Positions 25,293-33,713 of a stretch of 64,000 nucleotides of DNA are shown in pieces. The translations under genes were made by a program, and so were the position numbers. Positions within the stretch are counted from its first letter, which is position 1, and each line of letters opens with the position of its first letter. The notes beneath the pieces were generated by a model that searched no databases, had not been told where the DNA came from, and was given only the letters and a program-made list of their open reading frames with translations. The stretch is from Sphingomonas sp. PP-F2F-G114-C0414 (GTDB lineage Bacteria; Pseudomonadota; Alphaproteobacteria; Sphingomonadales; Sphingomonadaceae), in the NCBI RefSeq assembly GCF_003688595.1, contig NZ_RCWT01000010.1, positions 558,001-622,000 on the forward strand, given 5' to 3'.

Positions 25293-27341
25293 ATGTTTCG
25301 ATTCACGCCTCCTCACGAGGCGACGATGGCGCTGGCCGTCGTCGTGCCGCTGCTCGCCTTCGCCATCCCGAGTGCCGCGCAAACCGCCAATGCCCCGCCG
25401 ACCGAGAGCGATACGCGCTTCACGATCGGCGATATCGTCGTGACCGCGCCGAGCATGGCGCGCTCGACCGGCAACGTCCTGACCTCGGTCGATCTGCTCG
25501 GCGGCGACGTCGCGCAGCGCCAGTCGGTCGACAACGCCTGGGAGATCTTCGCGCGGCTGCCGGGCGTCGTGCTGACCGATTTCAACCAGGGCACGACATC
25601 GGGTCGCTTCTCGATCCGCGGGTTCAACGGCGAGGGAGAGATCAACGCCGTCAAGCTGATGATCGACGGCGTCCCGACCAACGACAATGCCGGCGGGATG
25701 ACCGGTATCGACATGGTCGCGCCGCTCGACATCGCCGGGATCGAACTGGTGCGCGGCACGTCCGATCCGCGCTGGGGGCTGAACAACATCGCGGGCAACG
25801 CCAACATCCTGACCCGGATCGGCGGCAATTACCTCGACGCGCGCGTTATCGGCGGCGCGTTCGGAACCGCCGATGGCCAGGTGTCGGCGGGTCTCGAACG
25901 CGGCAAGTTCAGCCAGAATTACCTCGTCAGCTATCGCCGCACCGACGGCTATCGCGACCATGCCGATCTCGATCGCCTCAATCTCGCGGGCAAATGGTTC
26001 TACGATTTCGGCGCGACCCGGCTGGGTGCGATCGTCCGCTACTCGACCGCGACCGCACAGGAACCGGGCTATCTCACCGACGCCGACGCCTACACCGACC
26101 GGCAGCGATCCTATGCCGTGTCCGAAACCGATGGCGGCAAGCGTCGGATCGGCCAGTACAGCCTCCACCTCGATTCGGACCTGGCCGACACGCTGGCGCT
26201 CAGCGCGAAGGGCTATGCGAACAGCCTCACCGACGACCGCTATGTCCGGTTCTCGGCCAGCGTCGCGCAGCAGCGGCGGCTGACCGACGAATGGCAATAT
26301 GGCGGCATCGTCGCGCTGCATTATCATCCGCATGTCGACTTTATCCACGCGCTGATGATCGAGGCGGGGGGCGACATCCAGGTGCAGGACAATCGCAGCC
26401 TGCGCTGGTTGACCGACCGCCGCGTCATCACCAGCCAGACGCGGGACCAGCAATTCGGCCTGACCGTGTATGGCGGCTATCTCCAAGCAGTGATCGAGCC
26501 GACCGCCTGGCTCAAGATCACGCCGGCGTGGCGGGTCGACCGGGTCGACGGGCATTTCGCCAACCGACTTGCGGGAACCACCGCGCCGATCAACGACTAT
26601 GGCACGATCAGCCAGCCCAAGCTGAGCGTGGCGATCACCCCGGTCCGCGATGTCACGCTCTATGCGAACTATGGCCGGACGTTCCAGATCGGTGCGGGCT
26701 CGGGCGCCTATCTGGTGCCGCCGCGCACCGTCGATGTCGCCCCCTCGATCAACGAAGGATATGAAGGCGGTATCAAGGTCGCACGGGGTCGCTGGCTCGA
26801 GGCGCGCGTCGCGCTGTGGCAGCAGACCGCAAGCGGCGAACTGAAGCGACGGCTGAACGACCCGTCGGGCGATTTCGACAATCTCGGCAAGACCCGGCGG
26901 CGCGGAATCGATCTCCAGCTCGACGTCAAACCCGCGCGCGGCGTCGGCCTGTGGGGCAGCTATTCGCACCAGACCGCGACGATCGTCACGCCCGACCCCG
27001 CAACGCCGTCGCAAGCCGGCAACGCGATCGATCATGTCCCGCAGAACGTCGTCTCGGGCGGGCTCGACGTGACGGCGATCGACCGGTTGCGGCTGTCGCT
27101 CTGGGGCAATGGCCAGTCGAGCTACGAACTCAACCCGGCCAACACGCAGGGGCGCTATGGCAGCTATGTCGTGCTCAACGCCGAGGTCGCCTATGCCGTG
27201 ACGCCGCACGTCGAACTGTCGCTGCAGGTCAAGAACCTCGCCAACGACCACTATGAATATGTCTGGTACGACGGCACGCAGCGGCTCCACGCCCCGGCCG
27301 ATCCGCGCGCGCTGTTCGGCGCGGTGCGGCTGCGGCTCTGA
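25293..27341 (+). CDS. TonB-dependent outer-membrane receptor
   Basis: A 682-residue TonB-dependent receptor. The signal peptide is at about residues 1-29 (ALAVVVPLLAFAIPSAAQ), followed by a TonB-box-like FTIGDIVVTAPS, a plug domain (WEIFARLPGVVLTDFNQGTT, SIRGFNGEG, LMIDGVPTND) and a 22-strand barrel ending in an aromatic-poor GAVRLRL. The length is typical for siderophore receptors. There is no obvious Fur box upstream. The overlap with the PepSY gene (TGATG) and the metal-rich protein upstream point to a ferric siderophore or other metal chelate as cargo. Confidence 0.93.
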   Translation: MFRFTPPHEATMALAVVVPLLAFAIPSAAQTANAPPTESDTRFTIGDIVVTAPSMARSTGNVLTSVDLLGGDVAQRQSVDNAWEIFARLPGVVLTDFNQGTTSGRFSIRGFNGEGEINAVKLMIDGVPTNDNAGGMTGIDMVAPLDIAGIELVRGTSDPRWGLNNIAGNANILTRIGGNYLDARVIGGAFGTADGQVSAGLERGKFSQNYLVSYRRTDGYRDHADLDRLNLAGKWFYDFGATRLGAIVRYSTATAQEPGYLTDADAYTDRQRSYAVSETDGGKRRIGQYSLHLDSDLADTLALSAKGYANSLTDDRYVRFSASVAQQRRLTDEWQYGGIVALHYHPHVDFIHALMIEAGGDIQVQDNRSLRWLTDRRVITSQTRDQQFGLTVYGGYLQAVIEPTAWLKITPAWRVDRVDGHFANRLAGTTAPINDYGTISQPKLSVAITPVRDVTLYANYGRTFQIGAGSGAYLVPPRTVDVAPSINEGYEGGIKVARGRWLEARVALWQQTASGELKRRLNDPSGDFDNLGKTRRRGIDLQLDVKPARGVGLWGSYSHQTATIVTPDPATPSQAGNAIDHVPQNVVSGGLDVTAIDRLRLSLWGNGQSSYELNPANTQGRYGSYVVLNAEVAYAVTPHVELSLQVKNLANDHYEYVWYDGTQRLHAPADPRALFGAVRLRL

Positions 27342-28495
27342 TGCCCGCCCGGATTACCGCCCCGATCGCCGCCCCGATTCCCGCCCGGCCACGATCGGCG
27401 CGCGTCGTCGTTCGTCACATCCATCTGTGGCTCGGTCTTTCGGTCGGACTGATCTTCGCGTTCGCTGGCCTGACCGGCAGTGCACTCGTCTTCTACCCCG
27501 AGATCGACGCCGCCTTCAGCCCGGCGTTACGCGCAGTGCCGGACGGTACGCGCCCGCCATCGTGGCAGGCGGTCGTGGATACGCTGCACCGCGAGCATCC
27601 TTCGCGAACCGGTGCCTGGCGGATAGAGATCGACCCGAGCGGCGGCGCGATCCCGGTCCGCTACTACACGCCGAAGGAGACCGCGGGGCGTGCGTTCGCG
27701 CCGCTGCTGCTGTGGATCGACCCGGTCCGCCTGACGACGATCCGGACCGGGTTCTGGGGCGATACCGTCGTGACCTGGATCTATGACCTGCATTATCGCC
27801 TGCTGCTCGGCGAACCGGGCGGCATCGCGATGGGCATCGCCGGCATCGCAATGCTCGTCCTGATCGCCAGCGGGCTCTGGGCGTGGTGGCCGAGACCGGG
27901 TGGATGGTGGCGGGCGCTGCGGTTCAAGCGCCCCGCCGCCGCGATCCGCCGGCTCTACGATCTCCACAAGCTGACCGGGCTGATCGGGTTGATCCCGCTG
28001 CTCGCGATCACCGCGACCGGAGTCCTGCTCGACCTGCCCGACCAGACCCGACCGTTGATCGCCCGCGCTTCGCCGCTCTTCCATGTGCCTGCGCTTACGG
28101 TCGAACCGGTGGGCCGCGCGCCGCCGGTCGACCGCCTGATCGCAGTCGCCCAGCGCCGGTTTCCCGACGGCGCGCTTGCCTGGATCGAGACACCGGCAAC
28201 GACTACGGCGCCGATCCGGATCAATCTGGCGCGGCCGGGCGAGCCGAGCCGCCGGTTCCCGCGTACCAACGTCTGGCTCGACCCGTATACCGGCCGGATC
28301 CTCGCCGTCCGCGACGGGCTCGCCGACGCCAGCGGCGATACGGTGCTGAGCTGGCTGCACCCGCTACACGGCGGCGAAGCATTCGGGCTGATCGGGCGGT
28401 GGCTGGCGTTCGTGACCGGACTGGTACCGTGCGCGATGCTGGTCACCGGTCTGCTCCGCTGGCGACGGCGATCGCCGCCTCGCCACCGGCCCTAG
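27341..28495 (+). CDS. PepSY-associated TM protein (putative ferric-siderophore reductase type)
   Basis: A 384-residue inner-membrane protein of the PepSY_TM family. It has four hydrophobic helices: one after a basic N-terminus with HIHLWLGLSVGLIFAFAGLT, a pair in the middle (AMGIAGIAMLVLIASGLWAW, and LIGLIPLLAITATGVLL), and one near the end (WLAFVTGLVPCAMLVTGLL). Two PepSY-like periplasmic regions lie between them, and the His residues in the helices (HIHLW, LHKLTG, HPLHGGEAFG) fit heme coordination. Such proteins often reduce iron released from siderophores. Coupling to the receptor gene supports that role. Confidence 0.88.
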   Translation: MPARITAPIAAPIPARPRSARVVVRHIHLWLGLSVGLIFAFAGLTGSALVFYPEIDAAFSPALRAVPDGTRPPSWQAVVDTLHREHPSRTGAWRIEIDPSGGAIPVRYYTPKETAGRAFAPLLLWIDPVRLTTIRTGFWGDTVVTWIYDLHYRLLLGEPGGIAMGIAGIAMLVLIASGLWAWWPRPGGWWRALRFKRPAAAIRRLYDLHKLTGLIGLIPLLAITATGVLLDLPDQTRPLIARASPLFHVPALTVEPVGRAPPVDRLIAVAQRRFPDGALAWIETPATTTAPIRINLARPGEPSRRFPRTNVWLDPYTGRILAVRDGLADASGDTVLSWLHPLHGGEAFGLIGRWLAFVTGLVPCAMLVTGLLRWRRRSPPRHRP

Positions 28496-28502
28496 CCCGC
28501 GG

Positions 28503-29363
28503 CTAGGCGATACCTGCACCGCGCCGAACCGCCAGCGCGACGCCCGCCCAGTCGACATCCTCGCCCTCGCTGGCGATCACCGAGCGCAAATGGTCGCGGA
28601 CGATACCCAGGATCGGCATCGGCGCGCGTAGCGTGGTCGCCGCGGTATCGGCTAGCGTCATGTCCTTGAGGCCGAGCGGCGCGGCAAACCCGGCGGGGTG
28701 GAACCGGTCCTCGACGAGGATGTCGCCATAGGTCTGGTAGATCGGCGCGCCGAACAGCGTGCCGGTCAGCACGTCGAGCAACGTCCGGCGATCGACGCCG
28801 CCTTTTTCGGCCAGCGTCATCGCCTCCGCCATCGCCTCGACCGCCGCCATGATCATGAAATTGCCGCTGAGCTTGACGAGGTTCGCGGCCGACGGCGTGT
28901 CGCCGATGCGGAACGTCCGCTGCCCGATCGCGGCGAACAGCGGCTCGCAGCGATCGAGGTCGGCCGGCGCGCCGGCAGCGATCACGAACAGTTTGGCGGC
29001 CTCCGCCGCGACCGGACGGCCGAACACCGGCGCCGATACGAAGCCGTTGCTCGCCTCGGCGGTGAGCCGATCCGCCAGCGCGATGCCGATCGTGCTGTGC
29101 GACACGTGCAGCGCGGGGGCGTCTTGGATCCCCCCCTCGCCGTACACCACCGCCTCCAGCGCGCGATCGTCCGCGAGCATGGTCATCACCACCTCGCCTT
29201 GCGCCGCATCGGCCGGCTTCTCGGCCAAGTGAGTGCCTGCTTCGACGAGCTTGGCGGCCTTGTCCGCCGACCTGTTCCACACCGTCACGTCATGCCCAGC
29301 CTTGAGCAGATTGGCGGCCATCGCGCTGCCCATCTGGCCGAGGCCAATAAAACCGATCTTCAT
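28503..29363 (-). CDS. NAD(P)-dependent oxidoreductase, 3-hydroxyisobutyrate dehydrogenase family
   Basis: A 286-residue beta-hydroxyacid dehydrogenase family member. The Rossmann motif GFIGLGQMGSAMAANLL is at residues 4-20, the substrate loop reads SAPVFGRPVAAEAAKLFV instead of the classic DAPVSGG, and the catalytic Lys is in NLVKLSGNFMI. The altered substrate loop is seen in uncharacterised reductases and in imine reductase relatives, so valine catabolism should not be assumed. It converges on the PepSY gene, 7 bases apart, and is on the opposite strand from the semialdehyde dehydrogenase. A succinic semialdehyde-related role is possible from context. Confidence 0.87.
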   Translation of the reverse strand: MKIGFIGLGQMGSAMAANLLKAGHDVTVWNRSADKAAKLVEAGTHLAEKPADAAQGEVVMTMLADDRALEAVVYGEGGIQDAPALHVSHSTIGIALADRLTAEASNGFVSAPVFGRPVAAEAAKLFVIAAGAPADLDRCEPLFAAIGQRTFRIGDTPSAANLVKLSGNFMIMAAVEAMAEAMTLAEKGGVDRRTLLDVLTGTLFGAPIYQTYGDILVEDRFHPAGFAAPLGLKDMTLADTAATTLRAPMPILGIVRDHLRSVIASEGEDVDWAGVALAVRRGAGIA

Positions 29364-29453
29364 GTCATCAATCCTGTCCTGGTACGCCGTATCAGAGCGC
29401 AGGGACGGCGTGGACGTTCCCGATCGCGCGTCGCGCCGATGACCGAAAGCGCG

Positions 29454-29714
29454 CTAGTCCGTGGATCGAACGAGTTCGACGATCTCGAAATCATACCGAT
29501 CCCAGCCACGCGAAATGCCGGGATCGCTTGCGGCAGCACGCTTGCGGCGGGCCTCGGCGAGGGACTTGGTATGGCCCCAGAACACCTCGGTCCGCCCGCC
29601 GCCGAGATGCGCCACCAGCCGCCAGTAATGCGTGAACGGCGTCGCCGTCGGGCCGATCGTCTTCACATACCCGTCCGGCAAGGTCGCGGTCAGCAGATAC
29701 TTCTTCTTCGCCAT
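29454..29714 (-). CDS. Hypothetical protein
   Basis: An 86-residue protein I do not recognise. It begins MAKKKYLLTATLPDGY and contains an even mix of charged and aromatic residues (FTHYWRLVAHLGGG, GWDRYDFEIVEL), with no membrane segment or signal peptide. The composition looks like a small folded cytosolic domain. The frame extends further upstream, but the Lys-rich ATG at 29714 is the more credible start. It lies between the oxidoreductase (same strand, 90 bases downstream) and the divergent semialdehyde dehydrogenase. Confidence 0.5.
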   Translation of the reverse strand: MAKKKYLLTATLPDGYVKTIGPTATPFTHYWRLVAHLGGGRTEVFWGHTKSLAEARRKRAAASDPGISRGWDRYDFEIVELVRSTD

Positions 29715-29917
29715 AGACGGGCGAGCATGCACCAAGATCGTCGACACGACCATTGGTCGCGCATCGGTGGGCATCCAGCGCGACGCACGTCCCGCACGGG
29801 GTTGCGCCTCGGCGACGCCCCGACGATGTACTCGCGATGGGCAGTGCGTGGCCTCACGTTCAGGCAAAGCGCGACCCACCAGTGCGCAACGCCCCGCAAC
29901 AAGGATGGAGACGATCT

Positions 29918-31354
29918 ATGACGACGGCCTATGACACGAGCCTCGGCCTGTACATCGCTGGCGAATGGGTGAGCGGCGGCGGGCGCGAGACGCGCGACGT
30001 GCTCAATCCAGCGACCGGCGCGGGTCAGGCCGCGTTGCCGCTGGCGACCGCAGCCGATCTCGACCGCGCCTTGGAGGCGACCCAGCGCGGGTTTATCGCC
30101 TGGCGTGCGACTCCGCCGGAAAAGCGCGCGGCGATCCTCATCCGCACCGCCCAATTGCTCCGCGAGCGTGCCGATCACATCGCCCTGATCGCTACGCTCG
30201 AACAGGGCAAGATCCAGGCCGAGGCGAAGGGTGAGGTCGCGTTCGCCGCGGCGCTGCTCGACTTCCATGCTGGCGAAGCGCAGCGCATCTATGGCCGCGT
30301 GCTCCCGCGTCCGTCGGGCACGCGCAGCCTCGTCCTGCATCAACCGGTCGGTCCGGTCGCCGCGTTCTGCGCCTGGAACTTCCCGGTGATGAACGTCGTC
30401 CGCAAGATCGCGCCCGCACTCGCGGCGGGGTGCTCGATCATCATCAAGCCGTCCGAGGAAACCGCGGGCAGCGCGGTCGAAGTGCTGAAGTGCTTCCAGG
30501 ATGCCGGGCTTCCCGGCGACGTCGCGCAGTGCGTGTTCGGCGTCCCCGACATGGTCTCGCGCCATCTGCTGGCGTCGCCGATCACGCGGAAACTGAGCTT
30601 CACCGGATCGGTCCCGGTCGGCAAGGCGCTCATGAAGCTCGCCGCCGACACGATGATGCGGACGACGATGGAGCTTGGCGGGCACGGTCCGGTACTGGTG
30701 TTCGACGATTGCGATCTCGACAAGACGCTCGACACGCTGGTCGCGCACAAGTTTCGCAACGCGGGGCAGGTCTGTGTCGCACCGACCCGCTTCCACGTCC
30801 AGGACGGCATCTACGACCGGTTCGCCGCAGGCTTTGCTGAACGGACTCGCGCGTTGAAGGTCGGCGACGGGATGGCCGCGACCAGCCAGATGGGCCCGAT
30901 GGCCAATGCGCGCCGACCTGAGGCGATCGCCGAACTGGTCGGCGATGCGACCGATCACGGTGCCAAGCTGCTGGCGGGCGGCGAGTATGGCGGCAGCGGC
31001 GGGTTCTTCTTCCAGCCTACCGTGTTGTCGGACGTGCCGCTATCGGCGCGCGCGATGAACGAGGAGCCGTTCGGCCCGATTGCGCTACTCAGCCGCTTCG
31101 CGACCGACGAGGACGCGATCACCGAAGCCAACCGCCTGCCGTTCGGTCTGGCGGCCTATTGCTTCACTGAGAATGGACGCCGGCAGAACATGCTTGGCGA
31201 CGCGATCGAAGCGGGGATGATCGCGATCAACAACGTCCGGCTCAGCTATCCCGACAGCCCGTTCGGCGGGATCAAGGACAGCGGCCACGGCTCCGAGGAC
31301 GGTCCGGAAGGCGTTGCCGCACACCTGATCACCAAGACCGTACACATCAGCTGA
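29918..31354 (+). CDS. NAD(P)-dependent succinate-semialdehyde dehydrogenase family protein
   Basis: A 478-residue aldehyde dehydrogenase most like succinate-semialdehyde dehydrogenase. It shows CAWNFPVMNVVRKIAPALAA, the cofactor loop FTGSVPVGKALM, the catalytic Glu in MELGGHGPV and the catalytic Cys in NAGQVCVAPTRF. The C-terminus reads PFGGIKDSGHGSEDGPEG, as in the SSADH/alpha-ketoglutaric semialdehyde group. GGATGGAG before the ATG at 29918 is the ribosome site. It would oxidise a C4-C5 semialdehyde to the acid in the cytoplasm. The exact substrate is not determined by the sequence. Confidence 0.9.
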   Translation: MTTAYDTSLGLYIAGEWVSGGGRETRDVLNPATGAGQAALPLATAADLDRALEATQRGFIAWRATPPEKRAAILIRTAQLLRERADHIALIATLEQGKIQAEAKGEVAFAAALLDFHAGEAQRIYGRVLPRPSGTRSLVLHQPVGPVAAFCAWNFPVMNVVRKIAPALAAGCSIIIKPSEETAGSAVEVLKCFQDAGLPGDVAQCVFGVPDMVSRHLLASPITRKLSFTGSVPVGKALMKLAADTMMRTTMELGGHGPVLVFDDCDLDKTLDTLVAHKFRNAGQVCVAPTRFHVQDGIYDRFAAGFAERTRALKVGDGMAATSQMGPMANARRPEAIAELVGDATDHGAKLLAGGEYGGSGGFFFQPTVLSDVPLSARAMNEEPFGPIALLSRFATDEDAITEANRLPFGLAAYCFTENGRRQNMLGDAIEAGMIAINNVRLSYPDSPFGGIKDSGHGSEDGPEGVAAHLITKTVHIS

Positions 31355-31379
31355 TCGCGACCAACTCTTGCCGCGGACC

Positions 31380-31414
31380 GCGGCCGATGCACGATATCGC
31401 GGTGCATCGGCCGC
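31380..31414. terminator. 13-base-pair hairpin between convergent SSADH and rcdA
   Basis: GCGGCCGATGCAC (31380-31392) and GTGCATCGGCCGC (31402-31414) are perfect reverse complements with a 9-base loop, ending exactly at the rcdA stop codon. No T-run follows. It is placed to end transcription from both sides. Confidence 0.6.
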
Positions 31415-31876
31415 CTAGAATGCCTGGGCCAGCCGCCGATGCATCGAACGTACCGCACTCGGCAGCGTGTCGGGCAGCGATTGCGCGGCGTCCAGCAGTG
31501 CGACCCGTCGATGCAGGTCCGTACTCGAGTCGATCAACGCACGCGCACGGGCCGGCAGGGATTCAAGCAGAACCCTGTCGGTAACCGGCCCATCTCCCAG
31601 GCGGCGCGACGGATCGAGCGCATCCTTGATGTCCAATTCGCCAGCCTGAACCGCGCGCTGCGTCAGCAGCCACGCGATCACATGCATGAGACGCGTCGTG
31701 ACCTTGAGCGATTCGCAACTGAAACCGACGCGCACGAACGGATCGAGCCCGTCGCGCTCGTTGCGACCCACTTCATCGAAATAGGCGCGCGCTTCGTCGG
31801 CCAGCAGCATCGATTCGCTATACAGCGCGTCGATCAACCGACGATGCATCTGCGTTTCGTGTCGAGAGTCAGTCAT
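31415..31876 (-). CDS. rcdA: RcdA-family (DUF1465) regulator of CtrA degradation
   Basis: A 153-residue protein of the DUF1465/RcdA family. In Caulobacter, RcdA is an adaptor that helps ClpXP deliver CtrA and other cell-cycle regulators for proteolysis. The family pattern is clear: LIDALYSESMLLADEARAYF near residues 14-33, FVRVGFSCESLKVTTRLMHV and WLLTQRAV in the centre, and a variable C-terminal tail. The length is slightly below the Caulobacter protein (about 170). A divL-like gene is found 31 kb away in the same window. Confidence 0.85.
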   Translation of the reverse strand: MTDSRHETQMHRRLIDALYSESMLLADEARAYFDEVGRNERDGLDPFVRVGFSCESLKVTTRLMHVIAWLLTQRAVQAGELDIKDALDPSRRLGDGPVTDRVLLESLPARARALIDSSTDLHRRVALLDAAQSLPDTLPSAVRSMHRRLAQAF

Positions 31877-32012
31877 GGACAGCGCGATGGCATAGCGGGC
31901 CCGCCTAGCCCATCATGGCGAACGCCGCGTTAACCAAGATCTGTCCCGAAATGCGTCGTTCGGTGCGACGGCTCCTGATTTGAGCGTGGAACGCGTTAGA
32001 CGACGACGGCGA

Positions 32013-32210
32013 TCACGCGATGATGTCGGGGATCAGCATATCCTCGCGCGCGGCAATCTCGTCGCGGAGCCGCAGCTTGCGTTTCTTCAATCGCGCCATC
32101 TGCAGCTGATCGGGCACGGGCTTGGCCGCCAGCGCCGCGATCGCGTCGTCGAGATCGCGATGCTCGATGCGCATGGCTTCGAGTTGAGCTTTGGTCTGCG
32201 CCTCGTCCAC
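32013..32210 (-). CDS. DUF465 (YdcH-like) small coiled-coil protein
   Basis: A 65-residue protein starting at a GTG after GGGGGACGAG. It is one long charged helix pair typical of DUF465: MRIEHRDLDDAIAAL, then QMARLKKRKLRLRDEIAARE. DUF465 proteins are abundant in alphaproteobacteria and have no settled function. A second, shorter member lies divergently at 32444. Confidence 0.8.
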   Translation of the reverse strand: MDEAQTKAQLEAMRIEHRDLDDAIAALAAKPVPDQLQMARLKKRKLRLRDEIAAREDMLIPDIIA

Positions 32211-32443
32211 CTCGTCCCCCGGTATTACTGGCTGCTGCCATGCCCCTTAGCAAATCCGCCGACCGGCGCGAGCGCTAAACCGACCGAGCCGGCGATTTGC
32301 GGCAATGGGACGATCTGCGATCCGTGCACCGGTCATCGCGGAAAACCGGTCGTTCAATCGATTTGGTCCATTTCCGATGAAGACATTTCGATGACACAGT
32401 GGTTTACTCTGCTCCCCAACCCGAATGCAGGAGGTATCCTACC

Positions 32444-32599
32444 GTGCAGACGACGCATCAGACAGCTCTGGAAACCAAGCACGCCGTGCTCGATAAACGG
32501 ATTGCAGCCGAAGCTCACCGGCCTTTGCCCGATGCGACCATCCTGGCAGGATTGAAGAAACAGAAACTCAAGCTGAAAGAGGAAATCGTCAGCCTCTGA
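32444..32599 (+). CDS. DUF465-like small protein
   Basis: A 51-residue protein with the same heptad-rich pattern as the neighbouring gene: ALETKHAVLDKRIAAE, then LAGLKKQKLKLKEEIVSL at the C-terminus. I chose the GTG at 32444 because AGGAGGT sits at an ideal distance upstream; the longer frame to 32399 has no such site. The two DUF465 genes are divergent and 233 bases apart. That gap holds an imperfect inverted repeat, GCAAATCCGCCG at 32250-32261 and CGGCGATTTGC at 32290-32300. Confidence 0.78.
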   Translation: MQTTHQTALETKHAVLDKRIAAEAHRPLPDATILAGLKKQKLKLKEEIVSL

Positions 32600-32626
32600 T
32601 CCGCTGCCTTTCATTACCGCAGCACT

Positions 32627-32646
32627 CCCCGGACGCTGGTCCGGGG
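32627..32646. terminator. GC-rich hairpin between DUF465 and PilZ genes
   Basis: CCCCGGAC (32627-32634) and GTCCGGGG (32639-32646) form an 8-base-pair stem with a 4-base loop between two convergent genes. There is no T-run, so terminator function is tentative. Confidence 0.4.
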
Positions 32647-32671
32647 GGACACTGCGAGGCAGTCCGCGCGA

Positions 32672-33076
32672 TCAGCGTTCGGTCGTTGCCTTGGCATAGA
32701 AAGGCGTATTGGCCGATTGCGACACACCGGCAACCTTGCGGGCTTTCTTGGGATCGATCGGCGAGTCGAGCGCGACGCCGATGCGACCCTGGGTGCACCA
32801 TGCGACCTTGCCGCCGATTTCCCCGAGCCCGCGCAGTTCCAGCAGTACCGGCGTTGCGATCGCGACGACCTTGTCCAGTTCGAGCATCACTCCGCGCTCG
32901 GAAAGATTGCGGACGCGAACCTCACGAGGCCTCCGCTCGTCCGCCAGCCTGAGCTTTGCCATGAGAAACAGGCTGTCGCGGCTGCCGACGCGGTTGCCCG
33001 ACGCATTTGGAGAGGATGTGTCCTGCGCGTCGGCCGCGGTGTCAGTCGTCGTCGACCGGTCAAAAGCTTCTGTCAC
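32672..33076 (-). CDS. PilZ domain protein
   Basis: A 134-residue protein with a single PilZ domain (about residues 32-115) after a Ser/Thr/Asp-rich N-terminus. The (D/N)xSxxG part of the cyclic-di-GMP site is seen as NLSERG, preceded by several Arg residues (RRPREVRVR) that could fill the RxxxR part. The beta-rich GGKVAWCTQGRIGVAL segment fits the domain. It probably binds cyclic-di-GMP; the output is unknown. A second PilZ gene is at 40282. Confidence 0.85.
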   Translation of the reverse strand: MTEAFDRSTTTDTAADAQDTSSPNASGNRVGSRDSLFLMAKLRLADERRPREVRVRNLSERGVMLELDKVVAIATPVLLELRGLGEIGGKVAWCTQGRIGVALDSPIDPKKARKVAGVSQSANTPFYAKATTER

Positions 33077-33227
33077 GCCATTCGTCCCGTTTGGTCGCCG
33101 TGCGCTCCCGGCCGTCCCGATCCTTACTGCCGACGGATCATAGCATCATACTGCGACAAAAGACCTAACGGATCCGACGATGCCGTTGATCCGCGCCGTC
33201 GGTTCCCGCGCCGTCGACCTGCGGCGC

Positions 33228-33713
33228 TCAATCCTCGCGCGAGACCTTTTCGTGCCGCTCGTGGCGTTCCTGCGCCTCGACCGTCATCGTCGCGATCGGT
33301 CGTGCCTCCAGACGTGCCAGACTGATCGGCTCGCCGGTGACTTCGCAATAGCCGTATTCGCCCTCGTCGATCCGGCGGATGGCGGATTCGATCTTCGAGA
33401 CCAGCTTGCGCTGCCGATCGCGCGTTCGCAGTTCGATCGACCAGTCCGTCTCGCTCGACGCGCGGTCGGTCAGATCGGCCTCGCGCAGCGAGTCGACCTG
33501 CAGCTGCGACAGGGTTTCCTGCGACTCTCGCAGGATCGCTTCTTTCCACGCCTGCAGCTTGCGTCGGAAATAGGCCTGTTGCCGAAGACTCATGAAAGGT
33601 TCGTCGGCATCGGGACGATACGCGCCGTCTGCGCCGTCATCCGCGCTACGGTCGTTTGCCGCGCCGTGGTTGGAATTGTCGGTATCGTCCATACGATTCA
33701 TAACGGTCGCCAT
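33228..33713 (-). CDS. dksA: DksA-family RNA polymerase-binding regulator
   Basis: A 161-residue DksA protein. It has an acidic, disordered N-terminus (about 1-35), a coiled coil with the functional tip ADLTDRAS (DxxDxA), and the globular C-terminal domain. The zinc-finger region reads YGYCEVTGEPISLARL and RPIATMTVEAQERHER: only one of the four usual Cys remains. This single-Cys form is, to my knowledge, usual for alphaproteobacterial DksA, and the protein should still work with ppGpp at RNA polymerase in a zinc-independent way. Confidence 0.93.
   Translation of the reverse strand: MATVMNRMDDTDNSNHGAANDRSADDGADGAYRPDADEPFMSLRQQAYFRRKLQAWKEAILRESQETLSQLQVDSLREADLTDRASSETDWSIELRTRDRQRKLVSKIESAIRRIDEGEYGYCEVTGEPISLARLEARPIATMTVEAQERHERHEKVSRED

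Noticed and set aside
31930-31935. TTAACC, a possible CtrA half-site upstream of rcdA
   Set aside because: A second TTAA at the required 7-base spacing is absent, so it is not a full CtrA box.
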